Below the pieces are notes generated by a model, which did no database searches, was not told the origin of the DNA, and saw nothing but the letters and a program-made list of their open reading frames with translations. A DNA stretch of 64,000 bases. Origin: UBA5429 sp942493315. GTDB lineage: Bacteria; Bacteroidota; Bacteroidia; Bacteroidales; WCHB1-69. The stretch lies in assembly GCA_942493315.1 (NCBI GenBank), contig OW818690.1, forward strand, positions 1,116,001 through 1,180,000. The letters run 5' to 3'. The translations under genes were made by a program, and so were the position numbers. Below, piece after piece: positions 33,900 through 42,050 of this stretch; within the stretch, counting starts at the first letter, position 1; each line of letters starts with the position of its first letter.

Positions 33900-35153
33900 T
33901 TATGAATTATTCCAATCAATATCAGAAATCCTATCTATTAAAATATCTTCATATTTTAAAGTAACATATTTCGAAAGCGATAAATATTCTGAACAAACTT
34001 CATTATCAAAAAACAAAACACAACAGAGATCACCTTTATTTGAAGCACTTTGATATATTAAACCATTTATATTTTCATCCTCTTTTGTTTTAAATATATA
34101 TCTAAAATATTCTGTAATAATTTGAGTCGGAACATATTCAATATTTTTTTCATTTTCTATAAAAGGTTTTGAAATTTCTAATACAAATGATTTCAAAAAA
34201 CTCATAACATTAAAATCAGAATTACCAAAAATACTTAAATGAAAAAGTCCTGATAAATCAATCACTTTAATAGGTTTTTGTAAAGTAAATAAGCCAATAC
34301 TAACGTTTTCTTCTGGATTATTTACATAAGATATTTCTAAAAAAGCTGTTTTTGGGGAAAAGGCTCCGTAAAACATAGAAATTCCAGCTGGACTCATCCG
34401 ATTTCTAGAAGCATTCTTACTTGGTGGAGAGGCTAAATTAGTGAAAGAATTTACAATTTCTTCATTGTTATGTTTGCGACATCTAAATATCGAACATTTT
34501 GTGGGATCTAATATCGAAATTAAATTTGCATTATTAACTGCATTTCCAAGTTCAGATAAAATATTATTTAACCTATTATTTGAATGTTCATTTATTGAAA
34601 ATTCCGGCATTGTGAGAAAAGTATATCTTCTTGACGTTTTAACTATACTACAAAATTGTTCCCATTTATACGATAATTCTTCTTCTTTAGTATCATAAAG
34701 AGCCTCAATTAAACAATACTGCTTTGTATCATCAAAACAATCTAATATATCCTTATATAAATTTGAATCTTTAATATATAAACCAACTTCAAATAATAAT
34801 TCTTCTATATCATATACTTTTCTATTATTTGGGACTACTAATCCACTAGAATCATAATATGGAAAATTCTCATCGTCATCTTTATCAATCCATGATTTTG
34901 CACTTGGTAATCCTTGATCTTCAATATCTCCATAGTATTGTGTAATTTTTTCATAAATGAATTCAATCAAAGTTGGTAATAAAATTACATCTTCATTTTT
35001 AGAACAATAATAACACATTCCCTTTTTTGAATTTTCATCAATAAATTGTTTTAAAAATACATCTTCAAAATGACATGAACACACATAATTATCTTTAGGG
35101 GTACTATAACCCCTATTTTTTTCTTCTAGCCATTGTTCCTTAGCAAATCCCAT
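33900..35153 (-). CDS. HEPN/RES N-terminal domain + RES domain protein (putative NAD-targeting toxin)
   Basis: A 417-aa protein. It starts MGFAKEQWLEEKNRGYSTP with a CSC...CYYC cysteine set near residues 25-50, the pattern of the HEPN/RES N-terminal domain. Residues 220-400 are a RES domain: IFRCRKHN, ASPPSKNASRNRMSPAGI, MFYGAFSPKTAFLEI, YVPTQIITEYFRYIF and INGLIYQSAS. RES toxins of RES-Xre pairs degrade NAD+. Here no Xre/DUF2384 antitoxin is adjacent, so control must be internal (through the N-terminal domain) or by another partner. The toxin role is an inference from the family. Confidence 0.8.
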   Translation of the reverse strand: MGFAKEQWLEEKNRGYSTPKDNYVCSCHFEDVFLKQFIDENSKKGMCYYCSKNEDVILLPTLIEFIYEKITQYYGDIEDQGLPSAKSWIDKDDDENFPYYDSSGLVVPNNRKVYDIEELLFEVGLYIKDSNLYKDILDCFDDTKQYCLIEALYDTKEEELSYKWEQFCSIVKTSRRYTFLTMPEFSINEHSNNRLNNILSELGNAVNNANLISILDPTKCSIFRCRKHNNEEIVNSFTNLASPPSKNASRNRMSPAGISMFYGAFSPKTAFLEISYVNNPEENVSIGLFTLQKPIKVIDLSGLFHLSIFGNSDFNVMSFLKSFVLEISKPFIENEKNIEYVPTQIITEYFRYIFKTKEDENINGLIYQSASNKGDLCCVLFFDNEVCSEYLSLSKYVTLKYEDILIDRISDIDWNNS

Positions 35154-35443
35154 ATCAAATTATTATTTTTTAAATTCCAAACAATAGATTATAATAGTCA
35201 TATTTATATCCATTTACTATATTTCGTTTTTTAATAGTATCAATAAATTACTGGTTTATCAAATTGCATTTTCAAATTATTAATAATTACATATTCTTTA
35301 TTCTAATTACGGTATATTTACATTTATCACTAAATTAAACCAATATATAATAGAACACCATAGTATGTAGGAGTTATATTTAATCCAATTGCATATACTT
35401 CTTTACTATTTCTATTACATATTTATTACTATTTTAGATATAA

Positions 35444-36439
35444 TTACTTCTTATTATAGTTAACAACTGGAATTAAAATATTTTCAATTTCTTGAATATC
35501 CATATTTAAGTTTTTCTTGTTTATTCTCTTGAGATTAGATAATACACTTTTTCTAAAATATGCAGTATTAAAAGTACTTTTATCAGGATATTTTTCAATT
35601 ACATTAAGTATTTTTTCTATTTGCCTGCTTCTTTTAAGGGGATCCTTAATCTTCAATTTACATTGATTAATTACATCAAAGTATCCTACATTATTTAAAG
35701 TTACAGAAATTAAATATTCTTCAAAACTCATAGAAGAATTATATATAATCTTGTTAAAAATGATAATTTTACTCACTTCTTTAGCCCAAAAGATGTACAA
35801 TTGATTATAATTCAAATACAACTCTCCAAGATTTTCAAAATCATATAATTTTAAATTTTTGAAAGATTGTTTATCTTTCATTACAACCTCTATTCTTATA
35901 AAAAAGTAATTTTTATCTTCTAAGGCTAATTTGAGATTTTGAGAAATCTTACCTGTATCTTCCAATTCGTTAAGTTTATCATATATTTTAATTTTTCTAT
36001 CTTGTCCAATAAAATTAACTGTAGTCATTCCATAAGTATCCCTCCTAAATGTAGAGTATTTCGCTATTTTATTAGTAATAAATGAAATTGGAAAATCAAT
36101 TCTTAAATTTAAACCAATCTCAGAATTAGTAAACGAACTCTTTAACAATGTTTCTATATTAATTTTAAGCAATTTAGCCAATAATTGTAATGCTTTAAAA
36201 AATGTTTCTTGAGTCAAATCTATTAAAGAATGTTCACCCAAATACCATTTTCTTAAACTATTAGTAATTACTAGGCTGTTAGAAGTAGTATTATAGTCTA
36301 ATAACAAGTATGGATTATCTAATTTTTCATTAAATAGGTTGAATTTCTGATATTTGGTATTACTTTTTAAAGGTAAATGCAGGCAATTTTCAAAAGATCC
36401 AGAAAAGTTTGAAATTATTATTTTTATATTATCAATCAT
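35444..36439 (-). CDS. Phage/plasmid replication initiator, gpII/X-like
   Basis: A 331-aa protein. The central segment IGQDRKIKIYDKLNELEDTG, followed by FFIRIEVVMKDKQSFKNLKL, resembles the replication proteins of filamentous phages and some rolling-circle elements (gene II/X type), where a YDK motif precedes an RxE-type strand. The HUH histidines cannot be placed with certainty. Its ATG overlaps the upstream excisionase-like stop as ATGA, so it is translationally coupled. It probably starts DNA replication or nicking after excision. About 290 AT-rich bases downstream, before the RES gene, show nothing recognisable. Confidence 0.6.
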   Translation of the reverse strand: MIDNIKIIISNFSGSFENCLHLPLKSNTKYQKFNLFNEKLDNPYLLLDYNTTSNSLVITNSLRKWYLGEHSLIDLTQETFFKALQLLAKLLKINIETLLKSSFTNSEIGLNLRIDFPISFITNKIAKYSTFRRDTYGMTTVNFIGQDRKIKIYDKLNELEDTGKISQNLKLALEDKNYFFIRIEVVMKDKQSFKNLKLYDFENLGELYLNYNQLYIFWAKEVSKIIIFNKIIYNSSMSFEEYLISVTLNNVGYFDVINQCKLKIKDPLKRSRQIEKILNVIEKYPDKSTFNTAYFRKSVLSNLKRINKKNLNMDIQEIENILIPVVNYNKK

Positions 36440-36768
36440 TGTTTTTTATTTTTAATATGATATTCATCAACATCCTTTTTATTAAACATAATATTTTTTC
36501 GTCCATCAATTTTTACATAAGGAAAATCATTTTGAGTTCTCATACGGTATAAAGTAGATGGAGATATTTCCAGTCGTTTGCATACTTCTTTTTGTGTCAT
36601 TAGATTAGAAGTTTTTCCCTCATTTTCTGAGATAGCTTCAATTTTTTTATCCAATAAGGTAGCAATTTCAAAATCGATTTCATAAAGTTTGTTATACATT
36701 ACATTTATACCTTTTACAAAGGCTTTTTTTCTCCTGAGAAGTTTCTTTAAATCTTTATTTTCTTTCAT
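36436..36768 (-). CDS. Excisionase-like helix-turn-helix protein
   Basis: A 110-aa protein. A basic, coiled-coil-like N-terminus (KDLKKLLRRKKAFVKGINV) precedes a MerR/excisionase-type winged helix: LMTQKEVCKRLEISPSTLYR then DFPYVKIDGRKNIMFNKKDV. Such proteins act as Xis or as transcription regulators of the replication module. The stop overlaps the Rep start by 4 bases. It has its own -7 box. Confidence 0.82.
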   Translation of the reverse strand: MKENKDLKKLLRRKKAFVKGINVMYNKLYEIDFEIATLLDKKIEAISENEGKTSNLMTQKEVCKRLEISPSTLYRMRTQNDFPYVKIDGRKNIMFNKKDVDEYHIKNKKQ

Positions 36769-36791
36769 TAGAATTTTTTAAAATCAATTTT

Positions 36792-36799
36792 CAAAAATA
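36792..36799 (-). promoter_or_regulatory. Promoter -7 element for xis-like/rep
   Basis: TATTTTTG on the minus strand, 23 bases before the ATG, directly after the terminator of the upstream membrane-protein gene. Confidence 0.5.
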
Positions 36800-36823
36800 A
36801 AAAAAAAGGCTGAATAATCAGCC
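36800..36823 (-). terminator. Terminator of the small membrane-protein gene
   Basis: GGCTGA-ATAA-TCAGCC hairpin followed on the minus strand by nine T residues, 6 bases beyond the stop. Confidence 0.8.
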
Positions 36824-36828
36824 CTATT

Positions 36829-37206
36829 TTATTTTTTTATATCTCTATACATTTCATGAATAGATTTTCCTTTATATTTACTTAAATCCTCAATTTTTTT
36901 TTCTTCAGGATCAGGCTTTTTAATATCAAAATTAAAAACTTGTTTAAAAATTTCAGCTTTTTCTTTAATTTTTGATAATCTTATTTCCTCAGTATCCCCA
37001 ATAAGATATAGGAATATCATGGCTATTAAAGGATTAGTAAACATAGAAAACAAAAACCATCCCAAATATGAACGACCTCGTTTTATAGCCATGTTAGCTG
37101 GAAAGATGGATAACAAAGCTAATGGTAACAAAATAAAAAAAATAAAAATAATAACAAATAACAAAATCATTTGAGATTGACTTAAAGAATCCAAAAAATC
37201 TAACAT
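36829..37206 (-). CDS. Small two-helix membrane protein of the element core
   Basis: A 125-aa protein. Two transmembrane helices (ILLFVIIFIFFILLPLALLS and a second with LGWFLFSMFTNPLIAMIFLY) are followed by GDTEEIRLSKI and a charged C-terminal tail. No function is recognised. Proteins of this shape occur widely in Bacteroidetes. Position between the integrase and the Rep operon suggests a core rather than cargo gene, for example superinfection exclusion or membrane anchoring of replication, but this is speculative. Confidence 0.65.
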   Translation of the reverse strand: MLDFLDSLSQSQMILLFVIIFIFFILLPLALLSIFPANMAIKRGRSYLGWFLFSMFTNPLIAMIFLYLIGDTEEIRLSKIKEKAEIFKQVFNFDIKKPDPEEKKIEDLSKYKGKSIHEMYRDIKK

Positions 37207-37252
37207 AACTTTAATTTTTCACTTCTACAATCAGGGAAGTATTAATAAATTA

Positions 37253-37391
37253 AAGAAGTGGATTGCAGCCCGCAACCCGTAAGGTATCGCCAAACACCTA
37301 TACATACGCAGACAAACAACCCACCTTAGGTGAGTGAGATGCCTCGTATGTATTTTAAAAATTGGCGATTTTAACGAGTAAGGCACTTCTT
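37253..37391. other. Three nested long-range inverted repeats: candidate origin or structured RNA
   Basis: Collinear helices nest around a centre at about 37327. AAGAAGTG (37253-37260) pairs with CACTTCTT (37384-37391). ATCGCCAA (37286-37293) pairs with TTGGCGAT (37362-37369). ATACATACG (37300-37308) pairs with CGTATGTAT (37345-37353). A central CACC-TTA-GGTG caps the structure. Local hairpins TTGC-agccc-GCAA and ACC-cgtaa-GGT lie on the 5' arm. It is much less AT-rich than its surroundings and sits between integrase and Rep genes. Confidence 0.65.
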
Positions 37392-37477
37392 ATTTTAATA
37401 AAATATTCTTTTTCAAAGAACGTAGCAAAAATAATAATTTAATTTTATTATTTTTGATTTTCCATAAAATTAATTTT

Positions 37478-38659
37478 TTAGTCAAAGACTTTAATTTCAT
37501 TAATCGTATTCATAGCAATAGATAGATCATATTTTAAATATCTCATTGTCATTTCAATACTTTTATGACCTAGAAATTGAGAAATTGAAAAAATATCTAC
37601 TTTTTTCTGAACAAGAATTGTCGCAAAAGTATGTCTAGATGAATGGTAAGAAATATTTTTATCTATTCCAGCTAATTTACTCAGTTTCTTAAGTGTTCTA
37701 TTGACAGTAGGTTCAGCATAACCATAAAATACTCTTTTATTAGTGCCTATTAAAGTTTTATTTTCAGATAATTCTAAAGCGATTACCCTTGCTTTTCTAA
37801 AAAATGGAGCAATAACTTTATTTTTAGTTTTTTTCATAATTTTTTCTATCAGTTTTTTTTCAAAATTTAAATGAACCCATTCTAATTCTATAACATCAGA
37901 AAATCTTAAGCCACAGTAACAAGAGAATAAATACATCTGAAGTACTTTATAATCCGTAGAATTATGAGGCAATTTACTTCTTAAATCTCTTAATAATTTT
38001 AATTCAGTTAGATCTAAATAAACATCTTTAGCTTTAGATTGGGGCATTTTAAAAAGACCTCTTTGATATGGGTCTTTTACTGGAATATCGTGACTTTTCA
38101 TATCTAGAATAACAGTTTTAATATTTTTGTGTTTGGGGTGTCTTCCTCCAGGAGCATTACCATTAACTAACTTCATGTGTTCATCAAAATCTTCAATCAA
38201 GGAAAGATTTATATCACTTATCAGAAAATCTTCTTTAAACTCTTTTAAAACTCGATAAGTTGTCATATAAACTCTTATCGTTTCTGGATTTATACCTTCA
38301 TTTCTCTTTTTGTCGACAAAATCCAAATAATAATCATAAAAGGACTGAGACTCGGGTCGGATTTTCTTTTTCCCTTTATAAAAGCTTTTAACCATTTCCA
38401 TGGTCAAAATTTGCCCATCCGCCAATGCTCTATTAATATGCAAGTCCAATTCCTCTACTTTTTTATTTAACTGGATTAGCAATGCTTTATCTTTTGGCTC
38501 TCTCTTTTTATTATCCCAACGTTCATGAAAAACATCAATTCCAGTGGGAACTTTCGTTTCTTCTCCTTTAACCCGTATTCTCAAATAAATGGGATATTTA
38601 CCATTCTTTTTTTTAGGTTTATCAGTCCTAATTGATTTAATAATCGAATAATCAGCCAT
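37478..38659 (-). CDS. int: Tyrosine recombinase/integrase
   Basis: A 393-aa site-specific recombinase. An N-terminal arm-binding domain (YPIYLRIRVKGEETKVPTGI) and a SAM-like core-binding domain (about residues 105-205) precede the catalytic domain. Catalytic residues are visible: Arg in SCYCGLRFSDVIELEW, HxxR in SYHSSRHTFATILV, the His of FLGHKSIEMT, and the Tyr nucleophile in MRYLKYD. It presumably catalyses integration at tRNA-Cys. Unusually, it lies in the middle of the element rather than beside an att site. Confidence 0.95.
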   Translation of the reverse strand: MADYSIIKSIRTDKPKKKNGKYPIYLRIRVKGEETKVPTGIDVFHERWDNKKREPKDKALLIQLNKKVEELDLHINRALADGQILTMEMVKSFYKGKKKIRPESQSFYDYYLDFVDKKRNEGINPETIRVYMTTYRVLKEFKEDFLISDINLSLIEDFDEHMKLVNGNAPGGRHPKHKNIKTVILDMKSHDIPVKDPYQRGLFKMPQSKAKDVYLDLTELKLLRDLRSKLPHNSTDYKVLQMYLFSCYCGLRFSDVIELEWVHLNFEKKLIEKIMKKTKNKVIAPFFRKARVIALELSENKTLIGTNKRVFYGYAEPTVNRTLKKLSKLAGIDKNISYHSSRHTFATILVQKKVDIFSISQFLGHKSIEMTMRYLKYDLSIAMNTINEIKVFD

Positions 38660-39009
38660 GCTCTAATGTTTTAAACAGTTTTCATGGGCTAAATTAGTAT
38701 TTTTTCCAATACAAAACTATTTTTTTTAAAATTAATATTATGGCATGGTTTTTGTGATTTAATAACAATATTAAAAAACACTAGAAATGAACAAATTAAT
38801 GAACTTAGTAAGATTATCAAAACAAATGAAAAAGCCACAAAAATGTGGAGTTTTTATAAATTATTTCATATCAAAACTTCAATTTTTCTAAGTAATAATT
38901 AATGCTTTTTCAAGTAAGACAAATGACAAAAAGTCAAACACTTACTTCAAAATAAATTTTTATAAAATATTTTTTAATTTTTCAAAAAGTCAAAAGGAGG
39001 TATATTCAA
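38660..39009. other. Intergenic region, integrase to small ORF
   Basis: About 350 AT-rich bases. It has a 34-codon ORF (38787-38891) without an RBS, an inverted repeat at 38912-38947, and two AGTCAAA words that also occur beside attR. No recognisable gene. Confidence 0.5.
38912..38947. promoter_or_regulatory. Inverted repeat, possible operator
   Basis: AAGTAAG and CTTACTT flank a smaller TGAC...GTCA dyad about 60 bases before the 39-aa ORF. It could be an operator or recombinase/Xis site. Confidence 0.3.
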
Positions 39010-39129
39010 ATGGCTAAAACCAGCGGTGGAAAAAAGAAAGTGTATGTTCAACCCCATACAAAACAAGATGGGACTAAAGTAAAACGGCATTATCGTTCAA
39101 CCCCTAATACAAGCAAGGGGGAAGATTAA
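39010..39129 (+). CDS. 39-aa basic protein with strong RBS
   Basis: The ORF reads MAKTSGGKKKVYVQPHTKQD and ends STPNTSKGED, a lysine-rich, probably DNA- or RNA-binding microprotein. AAAGGAGG lies 9 bases before the ATG, an unusually good Shine-Dalgarno for this phylum, where most genes here lack one. A terminator follows at 39252. I do not recognise a named family. The strong translation signal and position beside the integrase argue that it is real. Confidence 0.65.
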   Translation: MAKTSGGKKKVYVQPHTKQDGTKVKRHYRSTPNTSKGED

Positions 39130-39251
39130 TTTTCCCCAATCAGGTTAAATCATCCTAGAAAAAATGATTCCTAAAGAAAACTAGGTAAGTGTTTTCCTGT
39201 ATTAACGAAAAAGAATAGTATGATAATATTTTTACAAATTTAAAAAAAATT

Positions 39252-39287
39252 AAAGGGCTGTTAGAAATAAGCGGCAGCCCTTTTTTT
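39252..39287 (+). terminator. Terminator after the 39-aa ORF
   Basis: AAAGGGCTG and CAGCCCTTT form a 9-bp stem with T tail. Confidence 0.8.
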
Positions 39288-39372
39288 AAAAATTTTAAGC
39301 TTATTGATTTGGTTATTGAATGCCTACCAAATTATAAAGAAAAAAGGCAAATTAATTATTAAATTTTTTAAA

Positions 39373-39615
39373 ATGTTTAAAAAAGAATTTACAATTACAT
39401 ATGATTTAAAAAACGGTAGTAGTGATGATTATAAAGATTTAGATGAGGCTTTAATGAAAATTGGAGCAATTAGATTTCTAGAATCTTGTTGGTATTTAAA
39501 AATTAATTCAGAAATAGAAGATATTGAAGCCTATATTCATAAGTTTTTTGATATTGGGGATAAATATTTTATAGCCGAAATAATCAAACATAAAATTATA
39601 AAAGTAATTAGGTAA
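39373..39615 (+). CDS. Cas2-like/SinR-type small protein
   Basis: An 80-aa protein beginning FTITYDLKNGSSDDYKDLDE, then AIRFLESCWYLKI, IEDIEAYIHKFFDIGDKYFI and AEIIKHKIIKVI. The pattern (beta strand ending YDL, a Trp/Tyr-rich second strand, then GDK and a final strand) is that of stand-alone ferredoxin-fold proteins related to Cas2/VapD and often annotated SinR family. No cas1 or CRISPR array is nearby. The start at 39373 was chosen over an upstream ATG because the family fold begins here. It may be a ribonuclease-like toxin or just a structural relative. Confidence 0.6.
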   Translation: MFKKEFTITYDLKNGSSDDYKDLDEALMKIGAIRFLESCWYLKINSEIEDIEAYIHKFFDIGDKYFIAEIIKHKIIKVIR

Positions 39616-39818
39616 TGTAAAATGGTAATGGATTATGGTAGAATAAATTACTTTTTTATCATAATCCATCTTATTACAATTAAAATGGTTTTAAACTCAA
39701 TAAAGTTAATAAAATATTTTATTAACTTATTGATTAATTACATTTTTTTTAGTAAAAGTAAACAAGAGTATAATGCAACTATAAAAAATTTAACCTATAC
39801 AAGGTTTTTTATTCATCG

Positions 39819-41261
39819 TTATTTGGGATTAATTAATTCCCATGGTTCTGGTTGTTCTTGGGGTAATAAAATTGGAACAATATTATCATAATTTTCAAGT
39901 TTTGCAAATCTAACTCTTTCATTATAATCCATAGATAGTTCTATTTTTTGTAAACTTTTCAATTGATAATTTGTTTTAGTTTCAAATTCAACAATATTAC
40001 GATTTTTATAAAAGTATTCTCGAAGTTCTTCAGAATTTAAATCATCATATAAAAAGTTATATAATTTGTGTATAAAAACTGTAGTGTATTGCTTTTCAAT
40101 CTCGTTATTTAGTTTTCTACCCACTAAACTTTTATCAGAGAAAAAATTGTTTGGAGTTAATGCCCAAAGGAGAGCCGTAGGAGATAATTTTAATATTTTT
40201 AAGCAAACTTCTTTTTTATCTAAAGGAACAATAACTTGGGCTTGAATATTTTTTATTGCTTCAAATAAATTGTCTTCAATTAATTTATCATATTCGTCAC
40301 TATTTAGAACAAATAAAGGAATAAATCCGGCTAAAAGATATCTTAAAAGATTAATAATATATAAAACATCAAAATTATCGTTTTTTAGAAAATACCCCCC
40401 CTTTATATCAGTATCTAATAATTCTTTTTCATACAATTGCTTAAGTGCATTTTCAATTTCAGTATCATTAATATTAGGGAATATTGTGGGATATTCTTGA
40501 AGAAATTTATATAAAAATGCAACGTTATATGGTTTTTTATCAATTAATAATTTAGAAATAATTATTTTATTTAAAGACACTTGCCTTTCTAAAGCTTTCT
40601 CTTCAGCTTCTATGTCAATATTTGTTTTATAGCTAGTATTTTTTATTATCATTTCTATCAATATTTGATTCTTTTTTTCACTTAAAAATTCACCTTTTTC
40701 ATTTAATAAACTAAAACAATTTTCAGTGAATCCGATTAAGTAGTAAAGATTTTTATTATAATATGATAGACTAATTTCAATAGGTTTTCGAGAGGTTGAA
40801 TGTAAGATTTTCTCTTGTATATTTTTAATGCTTTCCAATTCAAAAATTTTTGACAAATTTTCAATTAGAGTTTCCCCAGATATTAAGATAATATTATCTT
40901 TAGTTTTACAAAGTTCTTCGTAACTACCAGAAACATTGCCATTTACACCAGATAATGCAATAAAACAACCAATTATTTCGGTTTCTTTTCCTTCTATATA
41001 TATTTTACCTAGAAACTTTAACCAATCATTCATATTTGAGGGCTTTTGATGGGCTTTACATTCACAAATTATTTTTTTTAAAATAACGCCTTTAGGGGTT
41101 GGTATCTTATAAACAGCTCTAACATCAATTTCATGCCCTCCAATTCCAATTTCATTTCTAACAATATTCGAATAATCTAATTTACGCAAGATCGAACTTG
41201 TAAGTTGTTCTAATTGATCACCGATATCATTAGAATGTTTTCCTAGTATATATAAATACAT
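39819..41261 (-). CDS. Mrr-like restriction endonuclease-domain protein
   Basis: A 480-aa protein. The first 140 residues form a PD-(D/E)XK nuclease of the Mrr type: GDQLEQLTSSILRKLDYS, GIGGHEIDVRAVY with the catalytic Asp, KKIICECKAHQKP with the ExK pair, and a following EIIGCFIALSG strand. The rest is alpha-helical with no named domain and might recognise substrate. No methyltransferase is adjacent, so a modification-dependent or effector-type nuclease is more likely than a classical R-M enzyme. This is an inference. Confidence 0.8.
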   Translation of the reverse strand: MYLYILGKHSNDIGDQLEQLTSSILRKLDYSNIVRNEIGIGGHEIDVRAVYKIPTPKGVILKKIICECKAHQKPSNMNDWLKFLGKIYIEGKETEIIGCFIALSGVNGNVSGSYEELCKTKDNIILISGETLIENLSKIFELESIKNIQEKILHSTSRKPIEISLSYYNKNLYYLIGFTENCFSLLNEKGEFLSEKKNQILIEMIIKNTSYKTNIDIEAEEKALERQVSLNKIIISKLLIDKKPYNVAFLYKFLQEYPTIFPNINDTEIENALKQLYEKELLDTDIKGGYFLKNDNFDVLYIINLLRYLLAGFIPLFVLNSDEYDKLIEDNLFEAIKNIQAQVIVPLDKKEVCLKILKLSPTALLWALTPNNFFSDKSLVGRKLNNEIEKQYTTVFIHKLYNFLYDDLNSEELREYFYKNRNIVEFETKTNYQLKSLQKIELSMDYNERVRFAKLENYDNIVPILLPQEQPEPWELINPK

Positions 41262-41325
41262 AATTTTTTTTTAATTATTCAATATTAAAGATTTTATAAT
41301 AAAAAAATATTTTTTTTAGAATATC

Positions 41326-41778
41326 CTAATAACATATTTTACATGGTCTATATCCCATATTTTGGGCTTCTGATACAGAAACTTTACTAGTTCCTGATTT
41401 ACATCTATTTAATCCCCTACAATAGTAAGAATGATATGCATAAGCACTAGAGCTATTACAGATTAGAACATAAGATTCTACTTTTTTGGATTTAGTAGTG
41501 GAAGTTGATTTATTAGAAGAGGAAGAAGTCTTTTTATCATTTAAATATTTATTGAAAATATATCCGTTAGAATTATTAATCTTAACATAATCCCATCCAT
41601 TACTTGAGCTGATAACTACTACTTCATCACCATAGTTTAGTTTTAAAACAATTTCACTAGAAGTATTAGGTTCAGCCCTAACATTAACCGTTTTTACATT
41701 TACAGTTTTACTTTGTGCATTTAAGACAAACGAACAAACAATCAAAAATACTAATAATAAGAATTTTAATTTTTTCAT
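41326..41778 (-). CDS. Secreted SH3-domain protein with C-terminal Cys/His motif
   Basis: About 150 aa. The signal peptide MKKLKFLLLVFLIVCSFVLN ends at AQ-S. A bacterial SH3 domain follows (TVNVRAEPNTSSEIVLKL, NGWDYVKINNSNGYIF), then a Ser/Thr-rich linker. The C-terminus has YHSYYCRGLNRC...VSVSEAQNMGYRPCKIC, the small metal-binding motif seen in many DUF-type secreted nucleases and Ada-like tails. The start at 41778 is chosen because the signal peptide begins there and a -7 box lies at 41817. It is an unusual companion for the two nuclease-like neighbours. Confidence 0.75.
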   Translation of the reverse strand: MKKLKFLLLVFLIVCSFVLNAQSKTVNVKTVNVRAEPNTSSEIVLKLNYGDEVVVISSSNGWDYVKINNSNGYIFNKYLNDKKTSSSSNKSTSTTKSKKVESYVLICNSSSAYAYHSYYCRGLNRCKSGTSKVSVSEAQNMGYRPCKICY

Positions 41779-41816
41779 GGCATCTACTTTAAATTTTAAC
41801 TCAATGAAATAATTTC

Positions 41817-41824
41817 CAAAAATA
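41817..41824 (-). promoter_or_regulatory. Promoter -7 element for the SH3-domain gene
   Basis: TATTTTTG on the minus strand, 38 bases before the ATG. Confidence 0.5.
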
Positions 41825-42050
41825 GTGCTTTTTTTCAAATCTCAATGATTTTCAGCATATTTTATCTTAAAAATATCAAAAATGAGAAATTTTAACGAAT
41901 CTTTATTAAATATTAAGCCATAAAATTTTCTTTAAAAACAAAATTGAAATGTAAAATGACACATTCTTTTTTAGTAATAAAGAATTGGATTATTTTTTTA
42001 TATAGCTAAAAGATTATTTGATCTTTTTTAAACAATAATTAAATAGCGAA

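Noticed and set aside
36800..36823. Hairpin as an operator for the xis-rep promoter
   Set aside because: The T run on the minus strand and position right after the upstream stop make a terminator the simpler reading.
38787..38891. 34-codon ORF upstream of the 39-aa gene
   Set aside because: No RBS, no promoter box, and a hairpin (CCACAaaaatTGTGG-like) inside it; more likely leader or intergenic DNA.
39622..39891. 89-codon plus-strand ORF between the Cas2-like and Mrr-like genes
   Set aside because: It overlaps the end of the Mrr-like gene on the other strand, consists of Ile/Asn/Lys-rich translation of AT-rich DNA, and resembles no family.
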